NCBI RefSeq assembly: GCF_016765585.1
Contig: NZ_JAESWC010000007.1
Span: 123,901 to 187,900 of the forward strand
Length of the DNA: 64,000 nucleotides
Direction of reading: 5' to 3'
From: Clostridium rhizosphaerae
GTDB taxonomy: Bacteria > Bacillota > Clostridia > Clostridiales > Clostridiaceae
Shown: positions 33,381 to 41,974 of the stretch, one piece after another
Numbering within the stretch: position 1 is the first letter of the stretch
Layout of the letters: each line of letters opens with the position of its first letter
Notes under the pieces: model-generated
Told to the model about the DNA's origin: nothing
The model's database searches: none
What the model saw: only the letters and a program-made list of their open reading frames with translations
Position numbers and translations under genes: made by a program

Positions 33381-35378
33381 TTATTTTAAATATTTATCAA
33401 ACCACTGAGTTATTTCTTTAAGTCTTCTTACTCTGTGCTTTGGCTTTCCGCTTCTGCTAAGTTCATGGTTCTCACCTCTGAACATACACATCCTTGCCTC
33501 TACTCCATGGTATTTTAATGCTGTGAACATCTGAATACCTTCCACAAGCCAGCATCTGTAGTCTTCCTCTGAATGAAGGAATAGAGTAGGTGTCTTTACT
33601 TTATCTGCGTATTTAAGCGGAGAATTATCCCAAAGCTTTTCCTGATTGCTCCAAGGAGTAGCTGAAACCTGATCCTCTGCGAAGAAATAGCCTATATCTG
33701 TTGTGCTGTACATAGAAATCCAATTAGATATGCTTCTTTGTGAAGCTGCAGCTTTAAACCTAGCAGTATGTCCTATTATCCAGTTTGTCATAAAGCCTCC
33801 ATAGGAGCCTCCGGTAACCCCTATTCTTTCACTATCTATAAAGCTGTATCTTCTTAAAACTTCATCAGTAAACTTCATTATATCGTCATAGTCAATAGTT
33901 CCATATTTGCCTCTTATATCAGCAAATTCATTTCCTTTTCCGTCACTGCCTCTAGGGTTGCAGAAGAAAACTACATAGCCTTCATTTGCCCAATACTGCA
34001 TTTCGTGTACAAATACAGTTCCATAAACAGTCTTTGGCCCCCCATGAATATCAAGTATAGCAGGATATTTTTTATTTTCATCAAAGTCAGCAGGTTTTAA
34101 AAGCCATCCATCTATGAAGACTCCATGTTCTGTCTCTAATGTTATTTTCTCAAGCTGTCCTACTTTTAACTCCTCATATACCCATCCATTAAAATCAGTA
34201 GCCTGCTGCTCAGCATCATCTTCTTTAGAATACAGCTCTTGAAGAGTGCTTTTTCTCATTGCAACATAAAGCATATGTCCATTATTAACACTTATTCCAT
34301 CAACAGATCCTTCATCAAGCACAAGCTTTTCAATATTTCCGCTTTCATCAATTCTATTTAGAAATGAACTTTCTCCCTCTGTTGTTATGAAGTATAAATA
34401 ATTATTATCTATCTGCTTAAGAACCGAACCTCCAAACCTGCAGTCAGAGCCTACCGAATTTGTGATTGCAGCATCCAAATCAGGAGTAATGCAGCTTGTT
34501 TCCTTTGAATCTAAATCCATTGTGTAAAATTTTTCATTTTCATTAATGCCATAATCCTTCATAGATGAAGCTGTAAAAATTATTTTATTGTTTTTTATAA
34601 AATCAGCAAAGTAGTGGCTCATTTCTTCCTTATTAAGCTTTTCCAATCTCTTGCTTGCCATATCATAAACAAAAACATCATTAAAAAGAGGCATTTTATG
34701 CTCAATACTATACCCTATAATGACTACTTTAGTTTTATCACTATTCAAATTGAAAGCATCCACATTAAAATTTTCTTCTGTTACAGCTTCTACTTCCTTT
34801 GATGATGCATGGTATATGTATAGCCTGTTTCTCTTCTTGCTTACAAAGCCTCCGCCATTTGACCAAAAAGGAATCTCTTCTAAAACTTCATAGTCTTTCT
34901 CTTCTTTTCTTGCCTTAAGTTCCTCAGCCTTTTCCTCTTCATTTAATAAACAAAGCTCTCTCTGATTAAAATTATACTCGCAGGTAAACATGAAGGTATC
35001 CTTGTCTATAATTTTAAGAGAATTTATATTCCTTGGTATCCTTAAATATTTTACAGCCTCACCGCCATGTATATTTATTTTATAGTACTGAGTAAACTCC
35101 TCACCTGAGTCTTTTTTATCTTTATCTTTAGAATCTCTGACAGCAGGAAAAATTATATTTTCATTATCAAGCCATAGAAAACTGTTCTCATTATCAAAAC
35201 TTGTAAGCCTATAGTTGTTTTTATTATCATTATCAAGAATCCATAAATTTGAGAGATATTTATTTTCCTCTAAGTCTGTTTCATGAACTATGTAACAGGC
35301 ATGACTTCCATCAGGTGAATGTTTCACTCCTGATAAAAATTTATATTTAGTAAAGTCATCAATTTTAATATTGTTCAT
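33381..35378 (-). CDS. Prolyl oligopeptidase family (S9C) serine peptidase
   Basis: 665 residues from the ATG with SD GGGGAGGGG; a longer frame lacks an SD. No signal peptide, so cytoplasmic. The N-terminal half forms a WD/beta-propeller-like domain (DGSHACYIVHETD at the start). The C-terminal half is an alpha/beta hydrolase: LDIHGGPKTVYG, nucleophile Ser525 in GGSYGGF, LHSEEDYRCW (Asp) and FRGENHELSRSG (His). It cuts short acyl or N-terminal peptides. It is alone between convergent neighbours. Confidence 0.92.
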   Translation of the reverse strand: MNNIKIDDFTKYKFLSGVKHSPDGSHACYIVHETDLEENKYLSNLWILDNDNKNNYRLTSFDNENSFLWLDNENIIFPAVRDSKDKDKKDSGEEFTQYYKINIHGGEAVKYLRIPRNINSLKIIDKDTFMFTCEYNFNQRELCLLNEEEKAEELKARKEEKDYEVLEEIPFWSNGGGFVSKKRNRLYIYHASSKEVEAVTEENFNVDAFNLNSDKTKVVIIGYSIEHKMPLFNDVFVYDMASKRLEKLNKEEMSHYFADFIKNNKIIFTASSMKDYGINENEKFYTMDLDSKETSCITPDLDAAITNSVGSDCRFGGSVLKQIDNNYLYFITTEGESSFLNRIDESGNIEKLVLDEGSVDGISVNNGHMLYVAMRKSTLQELYSKEDDAEQQATDFNGWVYEELKVGQLEKITLETEHGVFIDGWLLKPADFDENKKYPAILDIHGGPKTVYGTVFVHEMQYWANEGYVVFFCNPRGSDGKGNEFADIRGKYGTIDYDDIMKFTDEVLRRYSFIDSERIGVTGGSYGGFMTNWIIGHTARFKAAASQRSISNWISMYSTTDIGYFFAEDQVSATPWSNQEKLWDNSPLKYADKVKTPTLFLHSEEDYRCWLVEGIQMFTALKYHGVEARMCMFRGENHELSRSGKPKHRVRRLKEITQWFDKYLK

Positions 35379-35545
35379 TATAGCCCCTCCCCTATAAATT
35401 GAGTTATCATTTTGAAAAACCTTAGTTTTATAGAAATATTTTACATCAACTCTTTTTAAATAGCTAGACAAACAATAAACATAGTTATAATAAACATTTT
35501 TTTGAAGATACTATATAAAATACATATACTGTGGAGATGATATCT

Positions 35546-35995
35546 ATGATTTTTGCTTTTTTTATACTTGCTTCCTGGCTGTTTATCATATTATTTGCAT
35601 TAATAAAAAAAAGCTTAACTAAAGAAGAAAATTTTATTGTTTTCTTTTTTATTACTATAGTTGTTATGAACATCTTCACTATAATCACTCTAAATATGAA
35701 GCTCATACAAAACAGCAGTATACTTGAGTATTATTTTTGCATCTTACTTCAAAGGAACATAATTATTCCTATCGGACTACTGACTTATATTAATTTATCC
35801 TTATTTCAAACAGGATTTAAAAAAATAGTATTTTCACTTCTTACATTTATAATTTTATTTTCTTTTGAACTACTTTCAAAATGGCTTGGCCTAAAGATAT
35901 ATACCGGCTGGAGAATATCCTTTACTGCAATCTTACTACTTATTCTAATTTTATTAACGAAAACCGTTGCAGTTATATTGAAAAAAATTCCTTGA
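35546..35995 (+). CDS. Membrane protein, unknown
   Basis: 149 residues from the ATG with SD GGAG 9 nt upstream; a GTG five codons earlier lies next to that SD. About five membrane segments, very hydrophobic (FFIITIVVMNIFTIITLNMK and so on). No family recognised. It is followed 15 bp later by a second membrane protein gene, so the two are probably one operon. The opposite-strand open frame 35485-35706 is a shadow. Confidence 0.7.
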   Translation: MIFAFFILASWLFIILFALIKKSLTKEENFIVFFFITIVVMNIFTIITLNMKLIQNSSILEYYFCILLQRNIIIPIGLLTYINLSLFQTGFKKIVFSLLTFIILFSFELLSKWLGLKIYTGWRISFTAILLLILILLTKTVAVILKKIP

Positions 35996-36010
35996 AAGGA
36001 CGTCTGAAAA

Positions 36011-36508
36011 ATGGATATTATTTATGACAAGCATTTCAATGGAAATGAATGGTACGGTATTATTACTTTTCTTATAGGATTTTTATTAGTATTTAAGCTA
36101 AAAAAGAGATTTTCTCTAAAGGAAGCTCTGGTTTATTTCTTTTATTGCGTCTTTATAGGCATGATGGCAGATCATTCTATCGGTGTCCCTCCTTTAGATT
36201 ATTATGATGTGAATGACCTTTCTAATTATGAGTTCTTTGATTTTTTAACATACTTCATGTTTGGTGCTTACGGATATTTATATGTTTATATTTATGATTA
36301 TTTTAATATCAAATCAAAATATGCTCCAGTATATATTTTGTTCTGGTCTATTGTCTCTACTATTATGGAACTCTTAGGAGACTACATGGGAGTATTTCAT
36401 TATAAAAATAACTACAAAATATATTATTCCTTTCCAATTTATTTATTGACATTAGGTCTTCTGAGTTACCTGTATGTATTAATAAATACTAATAAAAAAC
36501 CACAGTAA
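36011..36508 (+). CDS. Membrane protein, unknown (similar in style to its neighbour)
   Basis: 165 residues with about five membrane segments, Tyr/Phe-rich. It carries PPLDYYDVNDLSNYEFFDF in a loop, and GDYMGVFHYKNNYKIYYSF near the end, a pattern I associate with small clostridial integral membrane families of unknown role (weak). SD GAAAGGAC precedes the ATG. Probably co-transcribed with the upstream membrane protein gene. Confidence 0.7.
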   Translation: MDIIYDKHFNGNEWYGIITFLIGFLLVFKLKKRFSLKEALVYFFYCVFIGMMADHSIGVPPLDYYDVNDLSNYEFFDFLTYFMFGAYGYLYVYIYDYFNIKSKYAPVYILFWSIVSTIMELLGDYMGVFHYKNNYKIYYSFPIYLLTLGLLSYLYVLINTNKKPQ

Positions 36509-36575
36509 AAACTTCTGAAATTTAAATTATTAAATTCAAACTTATTGTTAATTATTATTATATAAACTAAAGCTA

Positions 36576-36665
36576 TGGAGGCTAAAGTCCTTAATGGACT
36601 TTAGCGGGTAATTTGCGAGTGGAACGAGCACTCTTAAATTACCCAGTGATCCGAGTTAAAGGAGG
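36576..36665 (+). repeat. Family-1 structured leader repeat, one unit
   Basis: GGAGG-like start (TGGAGG), hairpin CTAAAGTCC-TTAAT-GGACTTTAG, stem GGGTAATTT / AAATTACCC around GCGAGTGGAACGAGCAC, tail CAGTGATCCGAGTTAAAGGAGG. The final AAAGGAGG is the SD 8 nt before the TTG start at 36674. Confidence 0.92.
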
Positions 36666-36673
36666 AAGTTACT

Positions 36674-37228
36674 TTGAATGACTTAAGCATAAATTTAAAT
36701 ATTCGATTAATGTATCTATATAAGAAATTTGGAAGAGTTATTTATGCAGCAATCTTTGCTTTAATTTTAGCGGCAACTGTCTACGAAGGCATTGCCAAAA
36801 GCCGTTACTTCATCTGGCTTATGTTTTTAGATGTTACTCTTCTTCTAATAGGCCTTTACTTAGAAACAAACTTAATTCATTATACAGAGCTTGGAAGCAG
36901 CTATATTGAAGAAAGCAGAAAGGTTGACCGCTATGTTCTTGAAAAACATAATATATACGGTCAAAATTGTTTCATTTTTAAAACTAATAATGAATATATA
37001 GTTAAGATATCTGGTGAGACTTATACAAAAAGCTACAAAAAAGATAATGTAGTAATTCAAGAAAGCTCAGTCATTGAAATACCAAAAATAGAAATAACAA
37101 CAATAACGAAAGTGTCTCAGCCAGCCGATAATGAATATTCCATTTTCGCTGCTAGTCATGAGCGCCATATTACACAATTAGTTAAAATAATTATTAATAA
37201 TATAACCTCAGATATTGAAAAGTTGTAA
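36674..37228 (+). CDS. Membrane-anchored protein, unknown
   Basis: 184 residues from a TTG start placed 8 nt after the SD that ends the family-1 repeat; no in-frame ATG is near. Two membrane segments (about 21-40 and 46-64), then a beta-rich cytoplasmic domain of about 120 residues that ends in ITQLVKIIINNITSDIEKL. No family recognised. Function unknown. Confidence 0.65.
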   Translation: MNDLSINLNIRLMYLYKKFGRVIYAAIFALILAATVYEGIAKSRYFIWLMFLDVTLLLIGLYLETNLIHYTELGSSYIEESRKVDRYVLEKHNIYGQNCFIFKTNNEYIVKISGETYTKSYKKDNVVIQESSVIEIPKIEITTITKVSQPADNEYSIFAASHERHITQLVKIIINNITSDIEKL

Positions 37229-37262
37229 AGAGTCTTCCCTCCTCGTTGTTTGTATTAATTAA

Positions 37263-38243
37263 TCAATACAAATCAACTATATTATTGTCCTTTAAATGCT
37301 TTTTGAAGTCTCTTTTTATTATTAAAAATTGTTCTAAGTCATTTAAAAATTGATACAGCATTGCTCTGTTTTCAAACTCTTCCCTTGTTTTGGGAAGCTC
37401 CATTTCAGTGAAGCTTTCTCTAAGCTCCTGCAAATTTTTCAATAATCCTTCTGCAGAGTTATATTCATGTATTGAATTTGAAAGCCTTAAAGTAAACTCA
37501 GCTATCATTTCAGTCTGCTTATAGGAAATAGAGAATCTTTCAAAGTGTCTTCTCATATTTTTTAATGCACTAAGCTGCTGAAATCTCATATCCATATACT
37601 TTGCATAATAGCTATTATCAGCAAACAAGGAATTATTTAAAATTCTGTATGCTCTTTGTATACCCTTATTAAGTTTTAATTCCAGTTCATTGAAAAGTTC
37701 TTCTTCTTTTATTGATATGGCACATTCCTTTAAAGCCATTGACATATGCAATAACAATTCTCTTATTATATCTTCAATTCGACTAATATCATTTTTTATA
37801 TCCTTTTCAATACTTGGCATATACATATTTACTAAAAGTGCTACAACTACTCCTATGAGCATTAGCAAAATTTCATTTATTATTAGTGAAATTGATGTAG
37901 TTTTCTCTACAAGCAGATGAGTTACAAGCACTGAACTAACTACAATACCATCATTTAATTTAAACTTTGCTGCTAATGGTATAAAAACAAGAATAAAAAT
38001 GCCAAATACATATGCACTGTAGCCAAATATATTAAATAAAGTCGAAGATATAAACAAAGCTAATAAACAGGCTCCCATTCTTTGAAGAGCTATCTTCACA
38101 GACTGCCTTTTAGTACTTTGTACACTTAAGATAACTATAACTCCTGCAGCTGTGCCATATTTTAATCCAATAGCAGCTGCTATTAGCATTGCAATAGCAG
38201 ACCCTAACGCAGTTTTTATAGTTCTATAACCAATAAAATTCAT
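37263..38243 (-). CDS. Aromatic acid exporter / FUSC-like membrane protein
   Basis: 326 residues with five or six membrane segments in the first 150 residues and a long helical soluble domain (about 160-326). The N-terminus MNFIGYRTIKTALGSAIAMLIAA and SVQSTKRQSVKIALQRM fit the ArAE_1 (YqjA) family of putative aromatic acid exporters. Substrate unknown. SD GGGGGTGA precedes the ATG. A terminator (38327) separates it from the gene upstream. Confidence 0.85.
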   Translation of the reverse strand: MNFIGYRTIKTALGSAIAMLIAAAIGLKYGTAAGVIVILSVQSTKRQSVKIALQRMGACLLALFISSTLFNIFGYSAYVFGIFILVFIPLAAKFKLNDGIVVSSVLVTHLLVEKTTSISLIINEILLMLIGVVVALLVNMYMPSIEKDIKNDISRIEDIIRELLLHMSMALKECAISIKEEELFNELELKLNKGIQRAYRILNNSLFADNSYYAKYMDMRFQQLSALKNMRRHFERFSISYKQTEMIAEFTLRLSNSIHEYNSAEGLLKNLQELRESFTEMELPKTREEFENRAMLYQFLNDLEQFLIIKRDFKKHLKDNNIVDLY

Positions 38244-38326
38244 AAGTCACCCCCATTAGATAAATTATATTAGTTATTATATTATAATTTCGAAGTAAAT
38301 TTAACAATAAAATTTTCTTAATAAAA

Positions 38327-38380
38327 ATTAATAAGGACTGTATCTGAAATAATTACATTTCAGGTACAGTCCTTATTAAT
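38327..38380 (-). terminator. Terminator
   Basis: Long near-perfect stem ATTAATAAGGACTGTACCTGAAAT / ATTTCAGATACAGTCCTTATTAAT (shown as two halves with mismatches), followed by TTTTTATT on the minus strand, after the secreted protein gene at 38397. Confidence 0.8.
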
Positions 38381-38396
38381 TTCAAATTACTTTAAC

Positions 38397-39164
38397 TTAA
38401 TTGGTTGAGCTGCTGACTTCGGTAGTATTCGTAACAGTATTGCTATCACTTGTTGCACTGGTACCTGTTTGATTCTGAACTGGTGATGTTGAATCTACAG
38501 GTGCTGGAGCAACAGCCATATTCGCAATAGCTAATAACTCATCTAAATCTGCATTTAATTTATTCAGGGCATCTAGTCTAGCTTGAAGCCTTGAAATAAC
38601 TTTATCTAAAGAAGATAATGCATTATTAAAATCCTGCTTGTTAACCTTATCCTGTGTATCAGAAACTTCCTTTGATATCTCAGAAGTAGCTTTTACTGAA
38701 TCAGTATCAGATTTTATATTTTGTGATTTTAAAAGAAGTTCATCAAGCATGTCTTGTGGGAGTGTTTTCTTCCCTGCTTGAATATCATTAATGATTGATG
38801 TTAACGACTCAGTCTTTGCTTCAATCTGATGTCTTACTGATATAGTTTGTTTTCTAAGCTGATTCATAGTATCGTGCTTTGCTTTCATCTGTGTTTTAAA
38901 AGCTTCTATTTCCTGTTTCTTTGCATCCTTTTTTACTTCATTTGCTTGTTTTTGTACAGCACCTTTGTTTTCATTTTCTACTTTAGAAGTTTCTTTATCC
39001 TCATGAGTTGACGGAGCTTGTCCTTTATCTTTGCTTATAATTTGCTGCAGGCCTTTTCCTGCGTTACTATTTGAGTTGCTGTTTGGATTACCCTTTGCAA
39101 AAGCTGCAGTTGGCATTAAAATTAACGCTGACATTACTACTGCTATTAATTTTTTATTACTCAT
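38397..39164 (-). CDS. Secreted coiled-coil protein, unknown
   Basis: 255 residues from the ATG whose SD GGAGG ends the family-1 repeat; a longer open frame reads into the repeat and is rejected. Signal peptide MSNKKLIAVVMSALILMPTAA. The mature protein has an Asn/Ser-rich start (GNPNSNSNSNAGKG), a Lys/Glu-rich coiled-coil middle (about 60-215) and a Ser/Thr-rich C-terminus. No catalytic motif. Probably a cell-surface structural protein (inference). Confidence 0.8.
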   Translation of the reverse strand: MSNKKLIAVVMSALILMPTAAFAKGNPNSNSNSNAGKGLQQIISKDKGQAPSTHEDKETSKVENENKGAVQKQANEVKKDAKKQEIEAFKTQMKAKHDTMNQLRKQTISVRHQIEAKTESLTSIINDIQAGKKTLPQDMLDELLLKSQNIKSDTDSVKATSEISKEVSDTQDKVNKQDFNNALSSLDKVISRLQARLDALNKLNADLDELLAIANMAVAPAPVDSTSPVQNQTGTSATSDSNTVTNTTEVSSSTN

Positions 39165-39171
39165 ATTTTTT

Positions 39172-39346
39172 CCTCCTTTTAGTCGGAACACTGAGTAATT
39201 TAAAACTCTCGCTCCGCTCAAAAATTACTCGTAAAAGTCCATTTAGGACTTTTACCTCCTTTTAGTCGGAAGCACTGAGCAATTAAAGATTACTCGCTTC
39301 CGCTCGCGAATTGCTCGTTGAAGTCCATTTAGGACTTCAACATCCT
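39172..39346 (-). repeat. Family-1 structured leader repeat, two tandem units
   Basis: Unit 1: hairpin TTGAAGTCC-TAAAT-GGACTTCAA, stem GAGCAATT / AATTGCTC, tail CAGTGCTTCCGACTAAAAGGAGG. That GGAGG is at once the start of unit 2: hairpin TAAAAGTCC-TAAAT-GGACTTTTA, stem GAGTAATTT / AAATTACTC, tail CAGTGTTCCGACTAAAAGGAGG, which is the SD of the gene at 39164. All read on the minus strand. Confidence 0.92.
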
Positions 39347-39357
39347 CGTTATTTTAT

Positions 39358-39717
39358 TTAATTTAAATTAATATCTTTTACATCCTCAAGAGATTTTAAG
39401 GAATCTTTTATATTATTTATTACTGGCATTACTTTAGAATTGATTTGAGATTTTTGTGATTGATTCAGTTTCGGTACTGTACCAGGTTGTACAGGCTTTA
39501 AATTATTTTGTATACTATCCGTTTTATTACTGCCGGCTTCGGATACATCTGAATTTTCTCTGTTACCTGTTGCTGTATTACTAGATATACTCCCTGATGT
39601 CTGTTCCTGGCTCACTGGTGAAACAGCACTTTTATTTGTATCTTGAATATTTTTACCTTGACACCCTGTAAAAATAAGTGCTGATAATAGTACCGCTGCA
39701 GCGATTTTGTTTTTCAT
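39358..39717 (-). CDS. Small lipoprotein, unknown
   Basis: 119 residues with lipobox FTGC (Cys19) after MKNKIAAAVLLSALI. The mature part is polar and low-complexity (Ser/Asn/Gln/Thr) until about residue 85, then a short helical end (INSKVMPVINNIKDSLKSLEDVK). SD GGAGGTAG precedes the ATG. It is directly upstream of the secreted coiled-coil protein gene on the same strand, with the double family-1 repeat in between. Confidence 0.75.
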   Translation of the reverse strand: MKNKIAAAVLLSALIFTGCQGKNIQDTNKSAVSPVSQEQTSGSISSNTATGNRENSDVSEAGSNKTDSIQNNLKPVQPGTVPKLNQSQKSQINSKVMPVINNIKDSLKSLEDVKDINLN

Positions 39718-39971
39718 TCCAGCTACCTCCTTTAATTTTCATTATTATTTACGTTTCAAATATTTAGTTTTGGGGGGCATGTTTAAAATATTCTTAATTT
39801 AATTAATTGATTGATAAATAAATTCAAATTGTTTCATATATCATTAAGTTTTAATTTTCGTAAACTCCTTCTTTCCGCTTTTATTAGTTAAATTATCGGA
39901 TAAAAATCTGATTAATAAAGAGGAAATATATAGAATTCATCTTATAATATCAACTGTTACCTCTCTTTATA

Positions 39972-40000
39972 TATTGACATCCATAATAAGTAAATATATA
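39972..40000 (+). promoter_or_regulatory. Consensus promoter of the ABC-2 exporter genes
   Basis: TTGACA, a 17-bp spacer and TATAAT: a perfect sigma-A type promoter 42 bp upstream of the ATG at 40042. The rest of the 39718-40041 gap is AT-rich and shows no gene. Confidence 0.9.
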
Positions 40001-40041
40001 ATAAAATTTCTTGTGTAATTAATTTGTAAAGGTGGGATAAA

Positions 40042-41019
40042 ATGATTGAAGTTAAAAACCTAACCAAAAGCTTTAAGGTAGCCAAACGGAACTCTGGAGT
40101 TGCTGCTGCTGTAAAATCTTTATTCAAGCCCGAATTTACAAGAGTTGAAGCTCTAAAAGACATCTCCTTTAATATTGATGAAGGAGAAATTGTAGGCTAT
40201 ATTGGTCCTAACGGCGCTGGTAAGTCTACTACTATTAAGATAATAAGCGGCATTTTGGTTCCTGACAGTGGACAATGCAGCATACTTGGCAATACTCCTT
40301 GGAAAAATCGAGTTGCTCATGTAAAAAATATTGGTGTAGTTTTTGGACAAAGGTCTCAGCTTTGGTGGGATGTTCCCGTAATAGACTCTTATAATCTTCT
40401 TAAAGACATTTATAAAATCCCGCAGATTACTTTCAAAGATAATCTTGAATTATTAACATCTACTTTAGATTTATCCACATTATTAAACACTCCTGTGCGC
40501 CAGCTAAGTCTAGGTCAAAGAATGCGCTGTGAAATCGGTGCTTCCCTGCTTCATAACCCCAAAATACTTTTTCTTGATGAACCGACTATAGGCCTTGATG
40601 CCGTTTCAAAGCTTGCCGTAAGAAACTTTGTTAAAACAATAAATAAAGAAAAAAAGGTAACTGTTATACTAACAACTCATGATATGAGTGACATAGAAGC
40701 TTTAGCAGAAAGAATAATTCTTATAGGTAAAGGTGAAAAGCTTTTAGACGGAAGCCTCACAGAACTTAAAAACAGATTCTCCACCCATAAAACCCTTACT
40801 GTTGACTTTGCAGAAAGCACTGAAGACATAAATATTGAAGGCACAACTATCCTGTCCAGATCAAAGGAAAACCTCTCTCTATCAGTTGATTTAGAAAAGA
40901 TTAAAGTATCAGAGGTTATAGGTATGCTTTCAAACAAATTGGACATACTTGATGTTTCGGTCGACAGCAGACCTATAGAAGAAATTATAGTTGAGCTTTA
41001 TAAGGAGTACGAGATATGA
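40042..41019 (+). CDS. ABC-2 type exporter ATP-binding protein (COG4586 family)
   Basis: 325 residues. Walker A GPNGAGKST, Q-loop region GVVFGQRSQLWWDVPV (a marker of this family), signature LSLGQRMRCEIG, Walker B ILFLDEPTIGLD and H-loop TTHDMSD. The C-terminal part (about 235-325) is a regulatory extension. With the two permeases at 41016 and 41975 it forms an ABC-2 exporter of unknown substrate. Its stop overlaps the next start (ATGA). Confidence 0.92.
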   Translation: MIEVKNLTKSFKVAKRNSGVAAAVKSLFKPEFTRVEALKDISFNIDEGEIVGYIGPNGAGKSTTIKIISGILVPDSGQCSILGNTPWKNRVAHVKNIGVVFGQRSQLWWDVPVIDSYNLLKDIYKIPQITFKDNLELLTSTLDLSTLLNTPVRQLSLGQRMRCEIGASLLHNPKILFLDEPTIGLDAVSKLAVRNFVKTINKEKKVTVILTTHDMSDIEALAERIILIGKGEKLLDGSLTELKNRFSTHKTLTVDFAESTEDINIEGTTILSRSKENLSLSVDLEKIKVSEVIGMLSNKLDILDVSVDSRPIEEIIVELYKEYEI

Positions 41020-41819
41020 GAGCATATTACTCTTTATTCAAAATGAGACTTTTAAAAGGTCTTCAATATAGAATAGCTGCACTTGCCGGCGTTTTAACTC
41101 AATTTTTCTGGGGTTTTATGTATATTATGATATTTGAAGCTTTTTATAAAAGCACTTCATCTGTTCAGCCAATATCCCTAAGAGAACTTATTCAGGTTTT
41201 ATGGCTGCAGCAAAGCTTTCTAGCCTTAATTATGCTTTGGTTTAGAGATACAGAGCTTATTAATCTTATTACAAGTGGAAATATAGCCTATGAGCTTGTA
41301 AGACCTTCAGACCTATACAGCTTTTGGTATGCAAAACTTATTGCTCAAAGACTGTCTTCAGCCTTGCTAAGATGTTTTCCCATACTTATTGTAGCAATAC
41401 TCTTACCTTACCCATATAACTTTACACTACCTCCAAACCTTGCAGCCTTTGTATTGTTTATCATTACTCTAACTCTTGGAATAATATTAATTGTTGCAAT
41501 TTCAATGCTTATTTATATATCCATATTTTATACCATGTCTGGAGTAGGCTCATTATTAATCTTTGGTGTGCTCGGTGAATTTTTTTCAGGACTGCTAATT
41601 CCAGTTCCTCTTATGCCCAATTTTTTAAAAAATATAGTCTATATGCTTCCTTTTCGATATACTTCAGACCTTCCATTTAGAGTTTATGCAGGAAATATAG
41701 GTACTAAGGAAGCTTTAATAAGTATTGGTGTTCAGCTTTTGTGGATAATTATAATAATAATTGGCGGAAGGCTTTGGATGAATAAAGCATTAAAAAAAAT
41801 TGTTGTACAGGGGGGGTAA
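41016..41819 (+). CDS. ABC-2 type permease (COG4587-like)
   Basis: 267 residues with about six membrane segments. It starts MRAYYSLFKMRLLKGLQYRIA, followed by LWLQQSFLALIMLWFRDTELI, typical of the COG4587 permease that pairs with COG4586 ATPases. Translation is coupled to the ATPase (ATGA overlap). Its last codons GG and the TAA stop are made of the GGGGGG that opens the family-1 repeat at 41811. Confidence 0.9.
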   Translation: MRAYYSLFKMRLLKGLQYRIAALAGVLTQFFWGFMYIMIFEAFYKSTSSVQPISLRELIQVLWLQQSFLALIMLWFRDTELINLITSGNIAYELVRPSDLYSFWYAKLIAQRLSSALLRCFPILIVAILLPYPYNFTLPPNLAAFVLFIITLTLGIILIVAISMLIYISIFYTMSGVGSLLIFGVLGEFFSGLLIPVPLMPNFLKNIVYMLPFRYTSDLPFRVYAGNIGTKEALISIGVQLLWIIIIIIGGRLWMNKALKKIVVQGG

Positions 41820-41965
41820 AGCCCTAAATGGGCTTTAACGGGCATCTGGCGAGTGAGAACGAGCATGCTAAGATGCCCCGGACTGAAGCCCTAAATGGGC
41901 TTCAACGAGTATCTTGCGAGTGAAACCGAGTATGCTAAGGTACTCAGAGCAAAAGTCAAAAGGAG
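41811..41965 (+). repeat. Family-1 structured leader repeat, two tandem units
   Basis: Unit 1: GGGGGG start, hairpin TAAAGCCC-TAAAT-GGGCTTTA, stem GGGCATCT / AGATGCCC, short joint GGACTGAAG. Unit 2: hairpin TGAAGCCC-TAAAT-GGGCTTCA, stem GAGTATCTT / AAGGTACTC, degenerate tail ending in AAAAGGAG, the SD of the second permease. Stem sequences differ from the other loci but keep pairing. It splits two genes of one operon. Confidence 0.9.
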
Positions 41966-41974
41966 TTGATTACT

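Noticed and set aside
37249..37272. Hairpin TTTGTATT/AATACAAA between convergent genes as terminator
   Set aside because: AT-only stem and no T-run on either strand; it may be weak or chance.
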